A stretch of 64,000 bases of DNA from Streptomyces spinosisporus (GTDB taxonomy: Bacteria > Actinomycetota > Actinomycetes > Streptomycetales > Streptomycetaceae): positions 62,001 to 126,000 of the forward strand of contig NZ_JALDAX010000015.1 in NCBI RefSeq assembly GCF_022698145.1. The letters run 5' to 3'. This document shows positions 15,574 to 26,303 of this stretch, piece by piece. Each line of letters begins with the position of its first letter. Positions within the stretch are counted from its first letter, which is position 1. Under the pieces are notes generated by a model. The model was given only the letters and a program-made list of their open reading frames with translations, was not told the DNA's origin and ran no database searches. The translations under genes were made by a program, and so were the position numbers.

Positions 15574-18312
15574 ATGTCTCCCATCTCCCGCAGGTCCCTT
15601 CTCAGGGCGGCCGCCGTCGCCGGAGCCGCAGCACCGTTCAGCCGGGCGCTCGGCGCCGAGGACGCGCAGGCCGCGCCCGGAACCGAGGCCGCAGGCGCCG
15701 ATCCCGTGACCCTGGACTGGCTGGAGGACGGTGGCCTGGGTGCCGCGCCGGGCTCCACCGTCGGTGTGCCGTGGCCGAAGGGCGCGTACCGGCCGGACCA
15801 GACCTTCGCGCTCACCGACGCGGACGGCAGGGCCGTGCCGGTGCAGTCGTGGCCGCTCGCGTACTGGCCCGACGGCTCCCTCAAGTGGTCGGCCCACGCG
15901 GTGAGTTCGGGCTCCGGCAAACTGACCCTCGCCGCCGGTGACGCCGCCGCCCCCGACAACAAGGTCACCGTCGACAGCAGCGGCGGCACCATCGACGTCT
16001 CCACCGGCGTCATCACCGTGAGCATCGGCAAGAACGGCTCCACGCTCATCAGGTCCGTCACCCGCGGTGCGGCCGAGATCGCCAGGAACGGCCGGCTGGT
16101 CCTCATCCGCCAGCCCGAGATCGAGGACGAGGACCAGGGCACGGTCAGGACCGAGCGCTTCGACGGCGCGATCTCGGACGTCACCGTCGAACAGGACGGG
16201 CCGGTGCGCGCGGTGGTCCGCATCGACGGCAAGCACCGCAAGGGCGGCCGGAGTTGGCTGCCGTTCTCCATCCGGCTGTACTTCTACGCCGGTGCCGACT
16301 CCTTCCGCATGGTGCACACCATCACCTACGACGGCACACAGGAGCCGGGCCGGGCGAGCGGTGACTTCATCCGCGGGCTGGGCGTGCGCTTCACCGTGCC
16401 GATGCGGGACGAGCCGTACGACCGGCACATCCGGATCGGCGGCGAGGGCACCGGACTGCTGCGCGAGGCCGTCCAGGGCATCACCGGTCTGCGCCGCGAC
16501 CCGGGCGCGGCCGTGCAGGCGGCGCAGTACGCGGGCCGGAAGCTGCCCGATCCGTCCACCTGGGACCAGCGGGTCACCACCCGCCTCCCGTACATCCCCG
16601 AGTGGGGCGACTACACCCTCTCCCAGCTCTCCGCCGATGGCTTCACGCTGCGCAAGCGCACCGAGAAGGGGTACGGCTGGATCGGCGCGGGCGGCGGCAG
16701 ACGGGCCTCCGGCTTCGGCTACGTCGGCGGTGTGAGCGGCGGACTCTCCTTCGGACTGCGCGACTTCTGGGAGAAGTACCCGGCGCAGCTCGACATCCGC
16801 GACGCCCACACCGACGCGGCCGAGGTCACCCTCTGGCTCTGGTCGCCCGAGGCGCAGCCCATGGACCTGCGCTTCTACCACGACGGCATGGGCCAGGACA
16901 CGTACACGAAGCAGCTCGAAGGCCTGGAGATCACCTACGAGGACTACGAGCCGGAGTTCGGCACCCCCTACGGCATCGCCCGCACCTCCGAACTCCTCTT
17001 CTGGGCCAACGAGTCGACGCCCTCCCCGGAGGCCCTGGCCCAACAGGTCGAGGCCGTACGGGTGTTGCCGCAGCTCGCCGCCCCGCCGAGGCAGCTCATC
17101 AAGGCGAAGGTGTTCGGGCCGGGCCTGTACTCCGAGCCCGACCGCTCCACCCCCGCCAAGGCGAGGATCGAGGACCACCTCGACTTCCTCTTCACCTACT
17201 ACAAGGGCCAGGTGGAGCAACGCCGTTGGTACGGCTTCTGGGACTACGGCGACTTCATGCACACCTACGACACCGTGCGCCACCAGTGGCGGTACGACAT
17301 CGGCGGCTACGCCTGGGACAACTCCGAGCTCTCGCCCGACCTCTGGCTCTGGTTCGCCTACCTCCGCTCCGGACGCGCGGACATCTTCCGCTTCGCCGAG
17401 GCGCTCACCCGGCACACCGGCGAGGTCGACGTCTACCACCTGGGCGACTGGGCGGGGCTCGGTACCCGGCACGGCGTGCAGCACTACGCCGACAGCGCCA
17501 AGCAGCAGCGCATCGCCAACACCACCTACCGGCGCTACTACTACTTCCTCACCGCGGACGAACGCGTCGGCGACCTCATGCACGCCAACGTCGACTCCGA
17601 CGAGACCTTCCTGGTCCTCGACCCGCTGCGCAAGGTGCGCACCGACCCCTACACGCCGGACCGGCACGCCCTGTCGATCGGGTTCGGCACGGACTGGAGC
17701 GGTCTGGTGTCGGCGTGGCTGACCGAGTGGGAGCGCAAGGGGCTCAAGTGGGAGAAGGCCAGGGCGCGGGTGTTGTCGACGATGAAGGGCATCGCCGCCC
17801 AGCCCAACGGCTTCGTGCAGGGCAGCGGGCTCTACGACCTGGACACCGGCGAGTTCGCGACCGCCGACCAGCCCGTGGTCTCCGTGTCCCACCTGTCCGC
17901 CGTCTTCGGCCTGGGCGAACTGTGCGCCGAGCTCATCGACCTCGTCGACATGCCGAAGTTCAACGAGGCGTACCTCGACTACTGCCGCTACTTCAACGCC
18001 ACCAAGGCCGAGCAGGCGGCGCGCTACGGCACCGACTTCGGTTCCCTGCTGCTCTTCCAGGGCCACTCGCGCCTCGACGCCTACGCCGCCGTCCGGACCG
18101 GCGACGCGAAGCTCGCCACGCGCGCGTGGACGAAGTTCTACGACTCCGACGGCTACAAGGAGTCCTCGCCGTGGACGACGCAGAAGCTGAGCGGCCCGGT
18201 CGCCCTCGTCGCGGGCGAGGAGGCCGCGTGGGTGTCGTCCAACGACACCGCGCTGTACGGCCTCGCCGCCATCGAGAACCTGGCTCTTCTCGGCGACAGG
18301 ATGCCGTCGTAG
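15574..18312 (+). CDS. Tat-exported exo-rhamnogalacturonan lyase-like protein (PcRGLX/YetA family, PL26-type)
   Basis: A 912-aa predicted secreted polysaccharide lyase acting on the rhamnogalacturonan I backbone of pectin. The N-terminus MSPISRRSLLRAAAVAG is a Tat signal peptide. The first mature region (VTLDWLEDGG, GSTVGVPWPKGAY, VQSWPLAYWPDGSLKWSAHAV) matches what I know as the PcRGLX/YetA N-terminal RIFT-barrel domain. A beta-rich middle section follows, and an alpha-barrel-like C-terminal part is rich in Trp and Tyr (WYGFWDYGDFMHTYD, WDNSELSPDLWLWFAYLRSGR, DWAGLGTRHGVQHYADS) with several candidate catalytic His/Tyr. Length agrees with family members. ATG 15574 follows GGAAAGG. It closes the ABC importer / YesL operon, exactly the partners found around yetA in Bacillus. 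Confidence 0.82.
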   Translation: MSPISRRSLLRAAAVAGAAAPFSRALGAEDAQAAPGTEAAGADPVTLDWLEDGGLGAAPGSTVGVPWPKGAYRPDQTFALTDADGRAVPVQSWPLAYWPDGSLKWSAHAVSSGSGKLTLAAGDAAAPDNKVTVDSSGGTIDVSTGVITVSIGKNGSTLIRSVTRGAAEIARNGRLVLIRQPEIEDEDQGTVRTERFDGAISDVTVEQDGPVRAVVRIDGKHRKGGRSWLPFSIRLYFYAGADSFRMVHTITYDGTQEPGRASGDFIRGLGVRFTVPMRDEPYDRHIRIGGEGTGLLREAVQGITGLRRDPGAAVQAAQYAGRKLPDPSTWDQRVTTRLPYIPEWGDYTLSQLSADGFTLRKRTEKGYGWIGAGGGRRASGFGYVGGVSGGLSFGLRDFWEKYPAQLDIRDAHTDAAEVTLWLWSPEAQPMDLRFYHDGMGQDTYTKQLEGLEITYEDYEPEFGTPYGIARTSELLFWANESTPSPEALAQQVEAVRVLPQLAAPPRQLIKAKVFGPGLYSEPDRSTPAKARIEDHLDFLFTYYKGQVEQRRWYGFWDYGDFMHTYDTVRHQWRYDIGGYAWDNSELSPDLWLWFAYLRSGRADIFRFAEALTRHTGEVDVYHLGDWAGLGTRHGVQHYADSAKQQRIANTTYRRYYYFLTADERVGDLMHANVDSDETFLVLDPLRKVRTDPYTPDRHALSIGFGTDWSGLVSAWLTEWERKGLKWEKARARVLSTMKGIAAQPNGFVQGSGLYDLDTGEFATADQPVVSVSHLSAVFGLGELCAELIDLVDMPKFNEAYLDYCRYFNATKAEQAARYGTDFGSLLLFQGHSRLDAYAAVRTGDAKLATRAWTKFYDSDGYKESSPWTTQKLSGPVALVAGEEAAWVSSNDTALYGLAAIENLALLGDRMPS

Positions 18313-18316
18313 GCGG

Positions 18317-18349
18317 GCCGGCCGATGCCGTCGTGGTCGGTCGGCCGGC
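18317..18349. terminator. Terminator between lyase gene and convergent membrane-protein gene
   Basis: GCCGGCCGA (18317-18325) pairs perfectly with TCGGCCGGC (18341-18349) across a 15-nt loop. It lies in the 43-bp gap between two convergent genes. Confidence 0.6.
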
Positions 18350-18355
18350 GAGGGG

Positions 18356-20737
18356 CTAGCTCATCCTCCCCAGGACCTCCCGCACCCGCCGGACGTCCCG
18401 GATGCGCTGCTCGTACGTCGCGCCGAGCGCGAGCAGCAGGGATCCGGCGAGGGCGGGAACCACCCAGCCGGGGAGCGCGCCGGCCACCCGGACCAGGGGC
18501 GGGGCGAGTTCGTGCAGCGTGTCGAGGACGAGCACCCAGCCGCCGAGCACGAGGGGCGCGCGGAGGCGGTGCCGGGCGCCCAGCAGGGTGAGCAGCAGGG
18601 CCGCCGCGGCCAGCAGCAGCGGGCGCGTCGACTGCGCGTCGTTCCAGGCCGCGGCCAGGCTCGGCAGCAGGGTCGCGGCGAGACCCGGACCGTACGCCGT
18701 CCAGGACGAGGCCTGCGGGTCGCGGTGCCTGCGCCACGCGCCGACGCACAGCGCCGGGACCGTGGCGGGGAGCGTGTACGCCTCGACGACACCGACGTCC
18801 CAGGCCGCCAGGCGCACCCAACTGGCCAGCAGGAACAGGGCGGCGGCCGCGTACCCGACAGAGCGCCGGTCGGGGCGTACGGCCGTGCCCGCCGCGATCA
18901 CCGCGCACAGGGCCAGCACCAGGGCGAGCATCGGCGGGTCGGTGAGCGCGAGGCCGACGGCGAGCAGCCCGGCGGCGGCTCCCGTGATCTCGACCGGCAC
19001 GCGCGCGTGCACCGCCGCCGGGCGAGCGGCGACCAGGGCGGCGACCGCCGGAACCACGAGGACCAGCAGCGCCGTGTGCGGCAGCGACCAGCCGGCGGCC
19101 GCACCGGTGGCGCACGCGAGCGCGGAGCCGTACACGAGCGCGGCGGGTGCGGTGACGGGCGCGAGGTGCGGCCGCGTCGAGGCGGCCGCGAACACTGCCG
19201 TCAGCGCGGACAGCACCGCGACAGTGGCCGTCTGGGACGGCAGGGAGAGGAAGACCAGCGGAAGCGAGCCGCCCAGGGCGAGCGCGGTGGTCGTCGTGGG
19301 CAGGAAGCGGACGGACGCCGCAGCGAGGGCCGCGCCGACGGCCGCCCCCTGCAGCAACAGGCCTGCCGCATAGGGCAGTTCGAAGGCCGCCGGCAACGCC
19401 ATGAGAGTGGCCCAGGCCAGGTACGTCGCACCGAGCGCGGCCCACGGCCGTCGCGTCTCGGCTCGCGCCAGGAGCGCCAGTACGGCCGCGACGGTCACCG
19501 GACCCAGGAGCAGCTGCCAGGTGTGCGGTGCCCACGGCACGTGGACGCTCACCGCGGCACGCGTGTCGGACGGCGCACCGGACCACGGCTGCACGGCCCA
19601 GCCGAGCGGACCCAGCAGCGAGAGCAGGACCAGCGGCAGCGCACACGCGACGGCGGCCGCCTGCACGGCGCCGGACGCCTGGACGACACCGCGCCGCACG
19701 GGCTCGGGGAGCCGCATCCGTACGGCCGTCGACAGGGCGACACCGCAGGCCAGACAAGCCGGCACCGTCCACTCCTCGGGCAGCGACGCCCGCAGCACGC
19801 CACCGGACGCCGTGACCAGGAGCAGACCGCCGGCGACGGCGTTGCCCGTCGCCACGGCCCGGCTCGGCAGCCGCCATGCGGCGCCCAGCGCCATCGCCGC
19901 CGCGAGGAGGAGGAGCGCCGCCGCACGGGCGGCGGCGCTCGGGCCGGCTGCACCCCAGGAGAGCCAGCCGGCCGCCAGTACGCCCCAGGACCCCGTGCCG
20001 TACGCGCCGATCACGGCGAGAACGCGTACGGGCCCGGCGGTCACCCGGAGCGCCACAACTGCGTCGAGCCCGGCCGTCACGAGCAGTGCGGCCGTGACCC
20101 CGTGAGGAACCGCGGACGCCCAGATCGCCCAGAACACCAGCGGGAGTTGGGCCGCGGCCAGCGCGGCGGGCAACGGCAGCCGCAGCTCGGCCACGCGAGG
20201 CAGCCGCCCGTACGCCGCCCACAGCCCCGCCAGCAGCGCCGAGGCGAGCGCCGTGTATCCCGCGCCGTCCGCCTCCGTGACGGCGACCCGGTGCAGCGCG
20301 TACGCGTCCAGCACCGTCAGCGCCAGCCCCAGGCCCGCCACCGACTCGGCCGTCGAACGCAGCCCGCGACGCAGCAGCGGCACCGGCGCGAAGAGCGCGG
20401 CCGATGTGATCGCGGCCAGCACGAGTGCCCGTCCGCCGATGCCCAGGTGACCCCAGCTGACCAGCGTGAACACCGCTGCCGCGAGGGTGAGCAGAACGCC
20501 GCCGAGCAGAAGGAGGACGTTCTGCACGCCGCGTGCGGTCGCCTCCGGGCGGGGCGGGCCGAGGGGTGCCTGTCGTGCCGTGCCTGCCGTGCCGGGCCGA
20601 GCGGGAGGCGCGATCGGCTGCAGCGCGGCGACGAGCCACGCGCGACGGTGCAGCAACTGGGCCCGGCGGGCGTCCAGTTGCCGGAGCTCGGCATCGAGGA
20701 GCCGCAACTCCTCGGCCGGAGGCGGAACATGCGTCAT
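18356..20737 (-). CDS. Very large polytopic membrane protein (SCO7613-C-terminal-domain type)
   Basis: About 793 aa, composed almost wholly of Ala/Leu/Val-rich helices, with some 20-25 predicted membrane passes after a short N-terminal coiled-coil (LRLLDAELRQLDARRAQLLHRR). I recognise it as resembling the streptomycete membrane proteins named after SCO7613; the molecular function is unknown. No enzyme motif is visible, only Arg-rich cytoplasmic loops. ATG 20737 (MTHVPPPAEEL) is chosen because the conserved N-terminus starts there; an in-frame ATG at 20773 lies upstream, and neither has a good ribosome-binding site. It is convergent with the lyase gene and divergent from the SRPBCC gene. Confidence 0.75.
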   Translation of the reverse strand: MTHVPPPAEELRLLDAELRQLDARRAQLLHRRAWLVAALQPIAPPARPGTAGTARQAPLGPPRPEATARGVQNVLLLLGGVLLTLAAAVFTLVSWGHLGIGGRALVLAAITSAALFAPVPLLRRGLRSTAESVAGLGLALTVLDAYALHRVAVTEADGAGYTALASALLAGLWAAYGRLPRVAELRLPLPAALAAAQLPLVFWAIWASAVPHGVTAALLVTAGLDAVVALRVTAGPVRVLAVIGAYGTGSWGVLAAGWLSWGAAGPSAAARAAALLLLAAAMALGAAWRLPSRAVATGNAVAGGLLLVTASGGVLRASLPEEWTVPACLACGVALSTAVRMRLPEPVRRGVVQASGAVQAAAVACALPLVLLSLLGPLGWAVQPWSGAPSDTRAAVSVHVPWAPHTWQLLLGPVTVAAVLALLARAETRRPWAALGATYLAWATLMALPAAFELPYAAGLLLQGAAVGAALAAASVRFLPTTTTALALGGSLPLVFLSLPSQTATVAVLSALTAVFAAASTRPHLAPVTAPAALVYGSALACATGAAAGWSLPHTALLVLVVPAVAALVAARPAAVHARVPVEITGAAAGLLAVGLALTDPPMLALVLALCAVIAAGTAVRPDRRSVGYAAAALFLLASWVRLAAWDVGVVEAYTLPATVPALCVGAWRRHRDPQASSWTAYGPGLAATLLPSLAAAWNDAQSTRPLLLAAAALLLTLLGARHRLRAPLVLGGWVLVLDTLHELAPPLVRVAGALPGWVVPALAGSLLLALGATYEQRIRDVRRVREVLGRMS

Positions 20738-20839
20738 GCCAGGGAGTGTGGTGCGGGTCACGTCACGCGACATGAGTGCGCGTACTCAGAACGTACTCAG
20801 TTCCCGGCGAAACGGCCTGCGTACGGGCAGACTTCCGGC

Positions 20840-21286
20840 ATGGACTGGACGCACTACCGCTTCCGCAGTCTCTGGACCCTGTCCGCCCCACCCGCGATCG
20901 TCTACGAGGCGCTGGAGCGCGCCGAGGAGTACCCCCGGTGGTGGCCCCAGGTGCGGGAGGTGACCCGGCTCGACGACACCACCGGCATCATCCGGATCCG
21001 CTCCCTCCTGCCGTACGACCTGCGCTTCACCGCCCGCGAGACGCGCCGCGACCGGGCCGCCGGCGTCCTGGAGATCGCCATGTCCGGCGACATCGACGGC
21101 TGGGCGCGCTGGACGATCACCGCCGCCGGCACCGGCACCCTCGCCCGCTACGAGCAGGTCGTCGACGTGCACAAGCCGCTGCTCAGGCGGTTCGCCGTGC
21201 CGGGACGGCCGGTGTTCCGCGCCAACCACCGGCTGATGATGCGGGCGGGGCGAAGGGGCCTGGCCGCTCACCTGGAAGCGGTTTGA
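20840..21286 (+). CDS. SRPBCC (START-like / polyketide cyclase-type) protein
   Basis: A 148-aa protein with the helix-grip fold pattern: an N-terminal strand HYRFRSLWTLSAPPAIVYEALERAEEYPRWWPQV, repeated beta strands (IIRIRSLLPYDLRFTARETRR), and a C-terminal helix (VFRANHRLMMRAGRRGLAAHLEAV). These proteins bind a hydrophobic ligand in a central cavity; the ligand is unknown. ATG 20840 is the only reasonable start; no ribosome-binding site is seen. tRNA-Val(CAC) copy 2 follows after 39 bp. Confidence 0.85.
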   Translation: MDWTHYRFRSLWTLSAPPAIVYEALERAEEYPRWWPQVREVTRLDDTTGIIRIRSLLPYDLRFTARETRRDRAAGVLEIAMSGDIDGWARWTITAAGTGTLARYEQVVDVHKPLLRRFAVPGRPVFRANHRLMMRAGRRGLAAHLEAV

Positions 21287-21325
21287 TGCGGGCCCGCGAA
21301 GACCTGTATTGTTCAGTCCGTTCCC

Positions 21326-21397
21326 GGGCGATTAGCTCAGTGGGAGAGCGCTTCGTTCACACCGAAGAGGTCACTGGTTCGAACCCAGTATCGCCCA
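21326..21397 (+). tRNA. tRNA-Val(CAC), second identical copy
   Basis: Identical in all 72 nt to 11237-11308 (acceptor GGGCGAT/ATCGCCC, anticodon CAC). Including flanks the exact direct repeat is about 77 bp. The two genes bracket about 10 kb. Confidence 0.97.
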
Positions 21398-21404
21398 CCG
21401 GGTG

Positions 21405-21434
21405 AAGGCCGGTCCGCAGCTGCGGACCGGCCTT
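21405..21434. terminator. Terminator of tRNA-Val(CAC) copy 2
   Basis: A perfect 14-bp stem of AAGGCCGGTCCGCA and its complement has a GC dinucleotide centre, followed by TTTGTC. It also lies 16 bp before the end of the convergent exonuclease gene and may serve both strands. Confidence 0.88.
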
Positions 21435-21450
21435 TGTCATGCCGCCGCTG

Positions 21451-22176
21451 TCACGCTGCCGTCGGCAGGTCCGGTCGTAGCGGCCACTCCGTGTGGACGA
21501 TCTCCGGGGTGCCGCTCTTGGTGAACCACGCCTGCAGGCCGCGTGCCTGGGCGGCGTGCCAGGTCGTCTGCAGGGTGTGCAGTTCGGCGGGGGAGAGGCG
21601 TTCGAGGCGCGCGGCGAACCGGCGCCCGATGGCCCGTACGAGATCCAGCGAGGCCAGGGCGTCCGCGGCCGCGTCGTGCGCGCCCTCCAGGCTGACGTCG
21701 TAGTGCGCGCACAGGTCCGTCAGGGTGCGGCGGCCCTTGCGGTAGCGGTCGAGGTGCTTGTCGAGGACGCGCGGATCGAGGACGAGCAGCGCCGACGCCT
21801 CGAACCAGCGGTCGAGCGAGGAGGCGCGATGGCGGCGCAACTCGCGGTCCAGCAGCGTCAGATCGAAGGGCGCGTTCATCACGACCAGCGGGCGGGCCAT
21901 CGCCGCCTGTTCGGCCAGTTCCTCCGCTATCTCGTACATCACCGGCGCCGGCCAGCGGCCGTTGCGCGCCAGGTGCTCGTCCGTCAGCCCGTGCACCGCC
22001 GTCGCCGCCTCCGGCACCGGCACACCCGGGTTGACCAGCCAGCGGATCACCCGGGGCCGCAGGCCCGGGGCGTCCTGGACGACGACGGCCGCCGACACGA
22101 TCCGGTCGGTCTCGACGTCGACGCCCGTGGTCTCCGTGTCGAAGGCCGCGAGGGGCCCTTCGTACCAGCACGTCAT
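21451..22176 (-). CDS. DnaQ-like DEDDh 3'-5' exonuclease
   Basis: A 241-aa predicted 3'-5' exonuclease of the DNA polymerase III epsilon/RNase T superfamily. Exo I is AAFDTETTGVD (Asp13 and Glu15), Exo II lies in VVMNAPFDLTLLDREL, and Exo III is GAHDAAADALA with the catalytic His, making a complete DEDDh set. A C-terminal extension (LHTLQTTWHAAQARGLQAWF) is typical of the actinobacterial form. ATG 22176 follows GAGGAG. It is divergent from the DUF4365 gene with about 170 bp between starts, which suggests but does not prove a shared nucleic-acid function. Confidence 0.93.
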   Translation of the reverse strand: MTCWYEGPLAAFDTETTGVDVETDRIVSAAVVVQDAPGLRPRVIRWLVNPGVPVPEAATAVHGLTDEHLARNGRWPAPVMYEIAEELAEQAAMARPLVVMNAPFDLTLLDRELRRHRASSLDRWFEASALLVLDPRVLDKHLDRYRKGRRTLTDLCAHYDVSLEGAHDAAADALASLDLVRAIGRRFAARLERLSPAELHTLQTTWHAAQARGLQAWFTKSGTPEIVHTEWPLRPDLPTAA

Positions 22177-22345
22177 GTCTGCACAACTCCTCGTTCACCC
22201 ACGGCAGCTGACGTCCCGTCTTCTGCCCGTTTGGTGATACCCGGGCTGTTTGCGACGTACGCCGGAAGGACACAACAGGAGTGCGGGTCTTTGCAGTTCA
22301 GCGGCCCGCTGCGGGGAAACACTTGGCTTGGAAGGCTGTTTGGTC

Positions 22346-22912
22346 ATGGCGATAGCGCAGCCCGAGCGGGGCGGGCTGCTGCCCGAACGCACGGGCCCCC
22401 TTCGCGGCACACTCGCCACCACCGCCTGCATGGAGACACTGCAGGTGGGCTATCTGCACGCGGTCGCCGCGGCGGCCGGCTGCTCGCTGTCGCAACCATT
22501 CCCGGACAACGGCATCGACTGGCACGTCAGTCACGGCTCGCCCGGACACACGGTCGACGACGAGGTCACCATCAAGGTGCAGCTCAAGTGCACGTACCAG
22601 GTCCCGCCGAACCCACCGGGCCGCTTCTTCTCCTTCACGCTCGACAACGACCATCTGCGCAAGCTCGCGCGCACCCCCGTGTCGGTGCACAAGATCCTGG
22701 TCGTGATGCTCGTCCCGCGCGCCCAGGACGACTGGCTGCGCGCCAGCCACGACCGGCTGGATCTGAGGCACTGCTGCTACTGGGTCAACCTCGCCGGGCA
22801 CCCGATCACCGGCCGTACCCGCACCACCGTGCGGATACCGACCTCACGCATCTTCGACGACCGAGCGCTCTGCGAGATCATGACGCGGGTCGGGACGGGA
22901 GGCAGACCATGA
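22346..22912 (+). CDS. DUF4365-domain protein (nuclease-like)
   Basis: A 188-aa protein starting at ATG 22346 behind GGAAGG. The core [22 protein letters not shown], then [11 protein letters not shown] and [16 protein letters not shown], matches DUF4365. An Asp in GIDW and a Gln-x-Lys in VQLK are arranged as in PD-(D/E)XK nucleases, a superfamily I believe DUF4365 belongs to. C-terminal strands ([27 protein letters not shown]) complete the domain. The substrate is unknown. The stop overlaps the next gene's start by 4 bp (ATGA), so the two are one translational unit. Confidence 0.8.
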   Translation: MAIAQPERGGLLPERTGPLRGTLATTACMETLQVGYLHAVAAAAGCSLSQPFPDNGIDWHVSHGSPGHTVDDEVTIKVQLKCTYQVPPNPPGRFFSFTLDNDHLRKLARTPVSVHKILVVMLVPRAQDDWLRASHDRLDLRHCCYWVNLAGHPITGRTRTTVRIPTSRIFDDRALCEIMTRVGTGGRP

Positions 22913-24141
22913 CGCACCGCCTTCTGGAGGAGCCCGTCCGGCCGGTGCGGCCGCACCCCGACGACATCGCCGCCGCCTGGCACCGTCCGCCCCAGCCCGA
23001 CCAGGTCGACCCCGCCGTGCTCGGCGCCCTGCTGCACCGGCACGGCTGGCGGCGCCGCGGCGGCGCGTCCGGACGCTACGGCCGCTGGACGCCGCCCGGC
23101 CCCGGAGGCGGCGGGACCAGCCTGCTCGTGCCCGAGAGTCGCGCCTTCCCCGACAGCGACGACCTGCTCGGCGAGGCGCTGCAGGCCCTCACCCGCAGCG
23201 GCACCCCGTCCGCGCGCGAGGTGCTGATCGGGCTCGCCGTGCCCAGCGACGAGATCCGCTGGTGGCGGGAGGCTCCCAGCGGGCCCGCCGACTCCGTGCC
23301 ATGGAACGTGGAGGCACAACTGCGCGCCGCCGCCCGCCAGATGCTGCTCGCCGGGGCGCTCGCCACGCGCGCGCGTGCGGGCTACTACGGCGCCCGGCAC
23401 CGTCGCGCCGCCGCCGCGCTGCTGGAGCACGTCCTCGTGGGACCGGCCGCCGCGGACGGCCGCCTCACCGCCTTCGTGCCGCTGGACACGGGACGGACGC
23501 TCGCCGTACGGCTCCACCAGGCGCTCTACGCCGCCCGCGAGGCCGTCGACTACCAGCGCGCGACCGGCGGCATGGACGCCTTCGACGGCGCCGTCGAGGC
23601 GGGCGTGAGCCGCGAGCTCACCGAAGCGCTGATCGCCCTCGTGCGCGGCACCGAGGGAGCCAGGATCGGGGTCGAGTGGGCACCGTCCGCCGGAGTGCCC
23701 GAGAACTGCGCGGCGGGTGTCGAGCCGGTGGAGTTCTCACCGGGCGACCTGCCCGCGCTGCGCGAGGCGGGAGAGCGCTATCTGCGCGAGGAGCCGCCCG
23801 TGCCCGTCCGGATCACCGGCACCGTGGTGCGGATGCGCAGACCGGGCCCGCGGTGCGAGGGCAGCATACGGCTGCGGGTGATCGCGGGCGCCGAGATCCC
23901 GCAGGTGCGGATCACCCTGGACGAGGAGGACTACCGCATCGCCGGGCACGCCCACCTCGTGGGACTCCCGGTGCGGCTGCACGGGCAGCTGGAGTCCCGG
24001 GGCGGCTTCCGGCGGCTGACCGGGGCCTGCGGGGTCGCGCCGGTCCAGGTGGAGGAGGCCGAGCGGGACCGGCTGATGAAGTCGCTGCAGGAGAACCTCG
24101 ACTTCTTCGAGGAGGCGTGCAGCGGGGACGACTGCGACTGA
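22909..24141 (+). CDS. Uncharacterised partner of the DUF4365 protein, 410 aa
   Basis: ATG 22909 overlaps the DUF4365 stop. Regions seen: a proline-rich N-terminus, a winged-helix-like stretch ([28 protein letters not shown]), a hydrophilic helical middle ([28 protein letters not shown] is split as [12 protein letters not shown] and [15 protein letters not shown]), and a beta-rich C-terminal domain ([65 protein letters not shown]) that looks like an OB- or SH3-type barrel. It ends in an acidic Cys-containing tail. There is no signal peptide or membrane helix. I do not recognise the family; the coupling to a nuclease-like protein suggests a nucleic-acid role. Confidence 0.7.
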   Translation: MTHRLLEEPVRPVRPHPDDIAAAWHRPPQPDQVDPAVLGALLHRHGWRRRGGASGRYGRWTPPGPGGGGTSLLVPESRAFPDSDDLLGEALQALTRSGTPSAREVLIGLAVPSDEIRWWREAPSGPADSVPWNVEAQLRAAARQMLLAGALATRARAGYYGARHRRAAAALLEHVLVGPAAADGRLTAFVPLDTGRTLAVRLHQALYAAREAVDYQRATGGMDAFDGAVEAGVSRELTEALIALVRGTEGARIGVEWAPSAGVPENCAAGVEPVEFSPGDLPALREAGERYLREEPPVPVRITGTVVRMRRPGPRCEGSIRLRVIAGAEIPQVRITLDEEDYRIAGHAHLVGLPVRLHGQLESRGGFRRLTGACGVAPVQVEEAERDRLMKSLQENLDFFEEACSGDDCD

Positions 24142-24278
24142 AGACGACTGCCACTGAACCCGCAGCGATCTTCGCAAGAGGTGACCGTTTCGCGGTCGGC
24201 GGGTCGGGGTCGGTACGATCCCCTATTGCGCGCGCTCCTGGTATGGCGCCGCACCCCACCTGCAGTCAGGAGAGACCG

Positions 24279-26255
<1,977 letters not shown>

Positions 26256-26268
26256 TCCACGGCTCGTC

Positions 26269-26303
26269 GAAGGCCCCCGGGAGCTCAGCCCCCGGGGGCC
26301 TTC
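26269..26303. terminator. Terminator shared by thrS and the K+ channel gene
   Basis: GAAGGCCCCCGGG (26269-26281) pairs with CCCGGGGGCCTTC (26291-26303) around a short loop. It overlaps the stop codon of the convergent channel gene. Confidence 0.8.

Noticed and set aside
14923-18066. A 1047-codon open frame on the minus strand across the lyase and DUF624 genes
   Set aside because: It is antisense to a clearly coding gene, has low-complexity Val/Gly/Glu/Arg-rich content produced by GC-skewed codons, and no motif.
18512-21286. A 924-codon plus-strand frame antisense to the large membrane protein
   Set aside because: Its first 770 codons are Arg/Gln/Gly-rich antisense artefact; only its last part (20840-21286) is the real SRPBCC gene.
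11237-21397. Integrative element using the tRNA-Val genes as attachment sites
   Set aside because: No integrase, excisionase or replication gene lies between the tRNAs, and the second copy is a complete gene rather than a short 3' attachment repeat. The tRNA pair is reported only as an open question.
24142-24278. T-box riboswitch upstream of thrS
   Set aside because: The gap is only 137 bp and no T-box sequence or antiterminator pair is visible.
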